Shown in pieces: positions 61,237 through 64,000 of a stretch of DNA of 64,000 nucleotides; within the stretch, counting starts at the first letter, position 1; every line of letters starts with the position of its first letter. Below the pieces are notes generated by a model that worked only from the letters and a program-made list of their open reading frames with translations, was not told the origin of the DNA and searched no databases. Source of the DNA: an uncultured Eubacteriales bacterium (GTDB lineage: Bacteria; Bacillota; Clostridia; Monoglobales; Monoglobaceae); NCBI GenBank assembly GCA_958352815.1, contig CATWQA010000008.1, forward strand, positions 1 through 64,000, written 5' to 3'. The position numbers and the translations under genes are program-made.

Positions 61237-62669
61237 GGACGCATCCCCCTATTTGCCAGCTTGCGCTTTTCGACGTAGTAAAAAATCACACAAATTACAA
61301 TGAGAAACAGCACGCCGCACGCAGCAACCTTATCGAGAGAAATTATCTGAGCAAAGTTCTTCTCTCTCTCCTTAAAGGTCAGATAATCCTTTGTCTTGTA
61401 TCTGATGTACTCCCTGTCCGTAAGCATTGCAAGGCTTGAGATTTCTTCAAAGGACTTATTTATCTCCTCAATCATCTCATCGGCTTTCTCAAAGTCCTCA
61501 ACGGTGGGATTGCCCGCGCTTATTTTTGCAATAATGTCATTATTAATCTCAATTTCCTTAAGAGTATCCTTGGCAGCGGACAAATTCACTTCCGCATCCT
61601 TTGCCAGGTAGTCAATACCTATGTTGGTTCTTGACATATAGTACTCATCCTTGTCGTTTATGGCAGGGATCATAACGGTACCTATCATAGCCTCGTCGTA
61701 CTTTGAAATTCCGTCCTGCCGCACGGCATATTCCGCCATTGACTTTTGGTACTCCATATCAAGCACAGAATTTTTGTAATACAGGGTGTCTATAAACTGC
61801 TCCTTGTTCTTGGCAAGACCTGTCTCAAGAACGAATGAGTTGTACTTGGAAATGTCATAGTTAATCAGGTTTTCTATCATTCTTCTCAGGGTCTGGAATG
61901 TTTCCCCGGTCTCCTCCGACTTAAAGGTTCCGTTCTCCTTAACTCTTTTGCTCAGGTACAGCTCAATCTGACTCGCTTGGTTATTCATATCGTCGCTGAT
62001 TTCAACATATTCCATATTCGCCTTATCGGCCTGCCTGTAAACCAGCGCCGTTCTCTTTTCACCGTAGTTCTCGTGGAATATGTCGTTATACGCCTTACAT
62101 ATAAAATCCATCATTTGACGGGTGGTAAGAGAATTATCAACGCCCCGGTTTCTCTTGTATGAAACATTAAAGCTGGTGGAAATAAAATACTCGCTGTCCT
62201 GTGTATTTATAGCCTTGGAGTTGGTATCGCTGACAGAAATATTTTCCGACAGCTCCTCGGCAGTCAACTCGTCCGGTATACCCATATAGGATATGGCTCT
62301 TTCCATAACGTCATGAGCCTTAACCTCATACATATTAAATCTGGTTCCGTTGGGGTTCAGCCCCTTTGAGGCTTCTTCGTAGTTAAGCGTTAATGTGGCA
62401 GTCAGCGTATTGCGGTTGCTTATTCCGAATATAGCCGCCAAGATCACCATAAAGCCCAAGGTTAAAAATATAATCTGCAGCTTTTTTCTCCAAAGCAGAA
62501 GCATAACCGCCTTCGCCGGGGACAGCCCCATCTTTCCCGAGTTTTTTTCAATCGTCCTGCTGTCACTGTCGCTGCGTTTCCGCGCCGACCTTAAGCGGGT
62601 CTTAAACCCGCCCATATTGACTTTGCCGAGATCCTCCTTGATGTATTTTTTTAATGTTTGAAAAATCAT
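61233..62669 (-). CDS. Wzz-like polysaccharide co-polymerase
   Basis: 478 aa. A cytoplasmic basic start, one span (LQIIFLTLGFMVILAAIFGI, about 83-102), an external coiled-coil-rich region (about 110-430) and a C-terminal span (ACGVLFLIVICVIFYYVEKR). This is the layout of Wzz/YveK chain-length regulators, although I see no tyrosine kinase (Wze) domain in the window. The ATG at 62669 was chosen because it is well spaced from AAGGCGG; GTG at 62678 is in frame. It shares low similarity with the ectodomain of the following protein, so the pair may be a diverged duplication. Confidence 0.75.
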   Translation of the reverse strand: MIFQTLKKYIKEDLGKVNMGGFKTRLRSARKRSDSDSRTIEKNSGKMGLSPAKAVMLLLWRKKLQIIFLTLGFMVILAAIFGISNRNTLTATLTLNYEEASKGLNPNGTRFNMYEVKAHDVMERAISYMGIPDELTAEELSENISVSDTNSKAINTQDSEYFISTSFNVSYKRNRGVDNSLTTRQMMDFICKAYNDIFHENYGEKRTALVYRQADKANMEYVEISDDMNNQASQIELYLSKRVKENGTFKSEETGETFQTLRRMIENLINYDISKYNSFVLETGLAKNKEQFIDTLYYKNSVLDMEYQKSMAEYAVRQDGISKYDEAMIGTVMIPAINDKDEYYMSRTNIGIDYLAKDAEVNLSAAKDTLKEIEINNDIIAKISAGNPTVEDFEKADEMIEEINKSFEEISSLAMLTDREYIRYKTKDYLTFKEREKNFAQIISLDKVAACGVLFLIVICVIFYYVEKRKLANRGMRP

Positions 62670-62794
62670 TGAAAACACCGCCTTTTCAATAGATTAGATT
62701 ATCCATAAATCATAGCCCTGCATACGGCTTAAATTCAAATGGAATTTCAGTACAGCGCCTGCGCCCGCACAGGCGTATCTCATATTTCCGGATT

Positions 62795-64000
62795 TCATCT
62801 GTTCCTGTCCTTGGTCTTTTTCTTGTATAAAGTTACGCTTTCCTGCCCCCGCTCGGACAGTATTTCAAATCTTCGCTGCTCCCGGTCATTCAATAATACC
62901 AGCTTTCCCCCATATTCCCGTTTATCCCTGTCGATATGCAGGGCGTGGCACAGAGGCATCATTCTCAGCACCATTCCGGTGAAAAAGTAAAACAGAGTAT
63001 TATCCGTCATATATGTCATAAAAATATATATTTCACAGAGCAGGAACAGCCGCAGGGTGTCCGAACTGAATTTTGACTTAATCCAGTTAAACTGGAAAAT
63101 CAGCGTGTAGTAAAGCCACGCCAAAAATCCCCAAAAGCCCATTTCTATATACACCCGCATAAAATCATTGTGTATATCAATCATGCCGTTAAACTGCCGT
63201 CCTCCGGCTTCGGCAATCTCCAGCATCATAATGTGGACGTACTCAAATCCAAACCCCCAAAACGCGGGCGAAATTCGATAGTATTTGTCAATGTACCCGT
63301 AGAGAACATCTCTGCCCTTTATGTCAACGCCCAAATCGTTCATTATCTGCACGAACAGCCCATACTTTATAAATACCAAATATACGCAGGCAAACAAAAT
63401 TCCGCAGACGGCTATAAGCCTCATAATCTTTAGCTGAGCCTTGGGCGTCAGCTTTCCCAAAAAGAAGCCGACCGCAAGCACCAGAAAGAAACTTGCAATG
63501 GCTATTCTCTTAAAACCTATATAAAAGAACACCGCCGCCACGATTATATTGAATACCTTAACCCTTTTTGAGCTTATCTTGTCAAAAAGGAGAAAGTATA
63601 TCAGGAAAAAGCCATAGGTAAAAGTTATATCGTGGATTTCAAGCCGCCGCATATAACCGGTGGCGTCCCCCATAGTGAGCACAAAGTCAATAAACGAGGA
63701 AACCACTCCCGAAATCCCAAAGGACGGTATGTACAGCAGGGCAATTACGGCATTTCCCAGAGCCAGCCCGTAAAACGTATAGTGAATGGCCTTTTCGCCG
63801 AACATATACGCCGCGGCGGCAATAACCGCAATCAATATAAGCTGATATGACACCTTTGAGCAGCCTCTCATAATAAACCTAACGCTCTCAAAGTTCAAAA
63901 TCCAGATAATCATCGAGTACACCATTATAACGAAAATCCAGATTGCGTATACAATGACAAACCCGCCTATAAGCCTTATATTATTAAAATCTCCGTGTAC
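62795..64000 (-). CDS. O-antigen polymerase/ligase-like protein (5' end outside window)
   Basis: At least 401 codons; the frame is open from the window edge at 64000 through 63925, so the start is missing. About ten membrane spans are visible, and the large periplasmic-type loop contains FGFEYVHIMMLE...GMIDIHNDFMRVYIEMGFWGF, which matches the Wzy_C/O-antigen ligase pattern (HND motif). It would polymerise or ligate repeat units of the surface polysaccharide. The gene precedes the two Wzz-like genes, the classical partners of Wzy. The C-terminal 35 residues are charged and cytoplasmic. Confidence 0.75.
   Translation of the reverse strand, partial: VHGDFNNIRLIGGFVIVYAIWIFVIMVYSMIIWILNFESVRFIMRGCSKVSYQLILIAVIAAAAYMFGEKAIHYTFYGLALGNAVIALLYIPSFGISGVVSSFIDFVLTMGDATGYMRRLEIHDITFTYGFFLIYFLLFDKISSKRVKVFNIIVAAVFFYIGFKRIAIASFFLVLAVGFFLGKLTPKAQLKIMRLIAVCGILFACVYLVFIKYGLFVQIMNDLGVDIKGRDVLYGYIDKYYRISPAFWGFGFEYVHIMMLEIAEAGGRQFNGMIDIHNDFMRVYIEMGFWGFLAWLYYTLIFQFNWIKSKFSSDTLRLFLLCEIYIFMTYMTDNTLFYFFTGMVLRMMPLCHALHIDRDKREYGGKLVLLNDREQRRFEILSERGQESVTLYKKKTKDRNR

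Noticed and set aside
1..64000. tRNA genes and rRNA genes
   Set aside because: I looked for TTC-loop patterns and rRNA signatures by eye and found none apart from SRP RNA; a tRNA scan would settle this.

Overview
The window looks like a chromosome segment of an anaerobic, pectin-using gut-type member of the Clostridia. The grounds are Firmicutes gene orders (yloU-fakA-recG, yabP-yabQ-divIC-S1, large SRP RNA next to dnaX, YhaO-YhaN), sporulation-associated YabP and YabQ, strong A+G-rich ribosome sites, and two very large secreted pectin methylesterases, one with S-layer homology (SLH) repeats. SLH-anchored pectinases recall Monoglobus pectinilyticus. That placement is an inference from architecture and was not tested by any search.

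Layout. 1-1180 is a repeat mosaic with a decayed gene relic. 1182-7914 is a complete trpEGDCFBA operon whose leader carries a near-perfect 5-nt-phased (U/G)AG array, the signature of TRAP control. 7915-8060 is a probable structured small RNA transcribed towards the operon. 8385-14142 (minus) is an orphan six-gene phage virion module with an N4-gp56-type capsid gene, flanked by two direct copies of a hairpin repeat (R4). 14622-26960 (minus) holds the two pectinesterases. 27273-33618 (plus) has ruvA-ruvB, metG, a zinc-ribbon membrane protein, an ECF-type transporter subunit with a folded leader, and a secreted copper-amine-oxidase-N-like protein. 34111-34642 looks like a compact replication origin: an A+T-rich stretch, eight iterons and a short winged-helix initiator-like gene.

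34723-47698 (minus) is housekeeping: recG, fakA, an Asp23-family gene, yhaN/yhaO-like genes, yebC, SPFH/NfeD, S1, divIC, yabQ, yabP, mecA. A 900-bp repeat cluster separates divIC from yabQ. 48032-48237 is a probable 6S RNA, followed by rsmD, coaD and a coiled-coil gene (plus). 51058-53334 (minus) has SRP RNA, dnaX and ybaB. 53413-64000 (minus) is a surface-polysaccharide locus: Wzy-like polymerase (cut by the window edge), two Wzz-like proteins (one fused to a degenerate GGDEF domain), a metallophosphoesterase, three tandem family-2 glycosyltransferases and a MATE transporter.

Seven families of short, hairpin-rich dispersed repeats (called R1-R7 here) fill nearly every long intergenic gap and none of the genes. 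In R4 and R5 the stems differ between copies on both arms in step, which suggests selection on a folded structure.

How the genes may work together. The cell-surface genes (SLH-anchored and secreted pectinesterases, a probable exopolysaccharide locus, copper-amine-oxidase-N-like protein) point to life attached to plant cell-wall material. The repeats mark the borders of modules that look acquired or rearranged (phage module, pectinase pair, origin-like locus).
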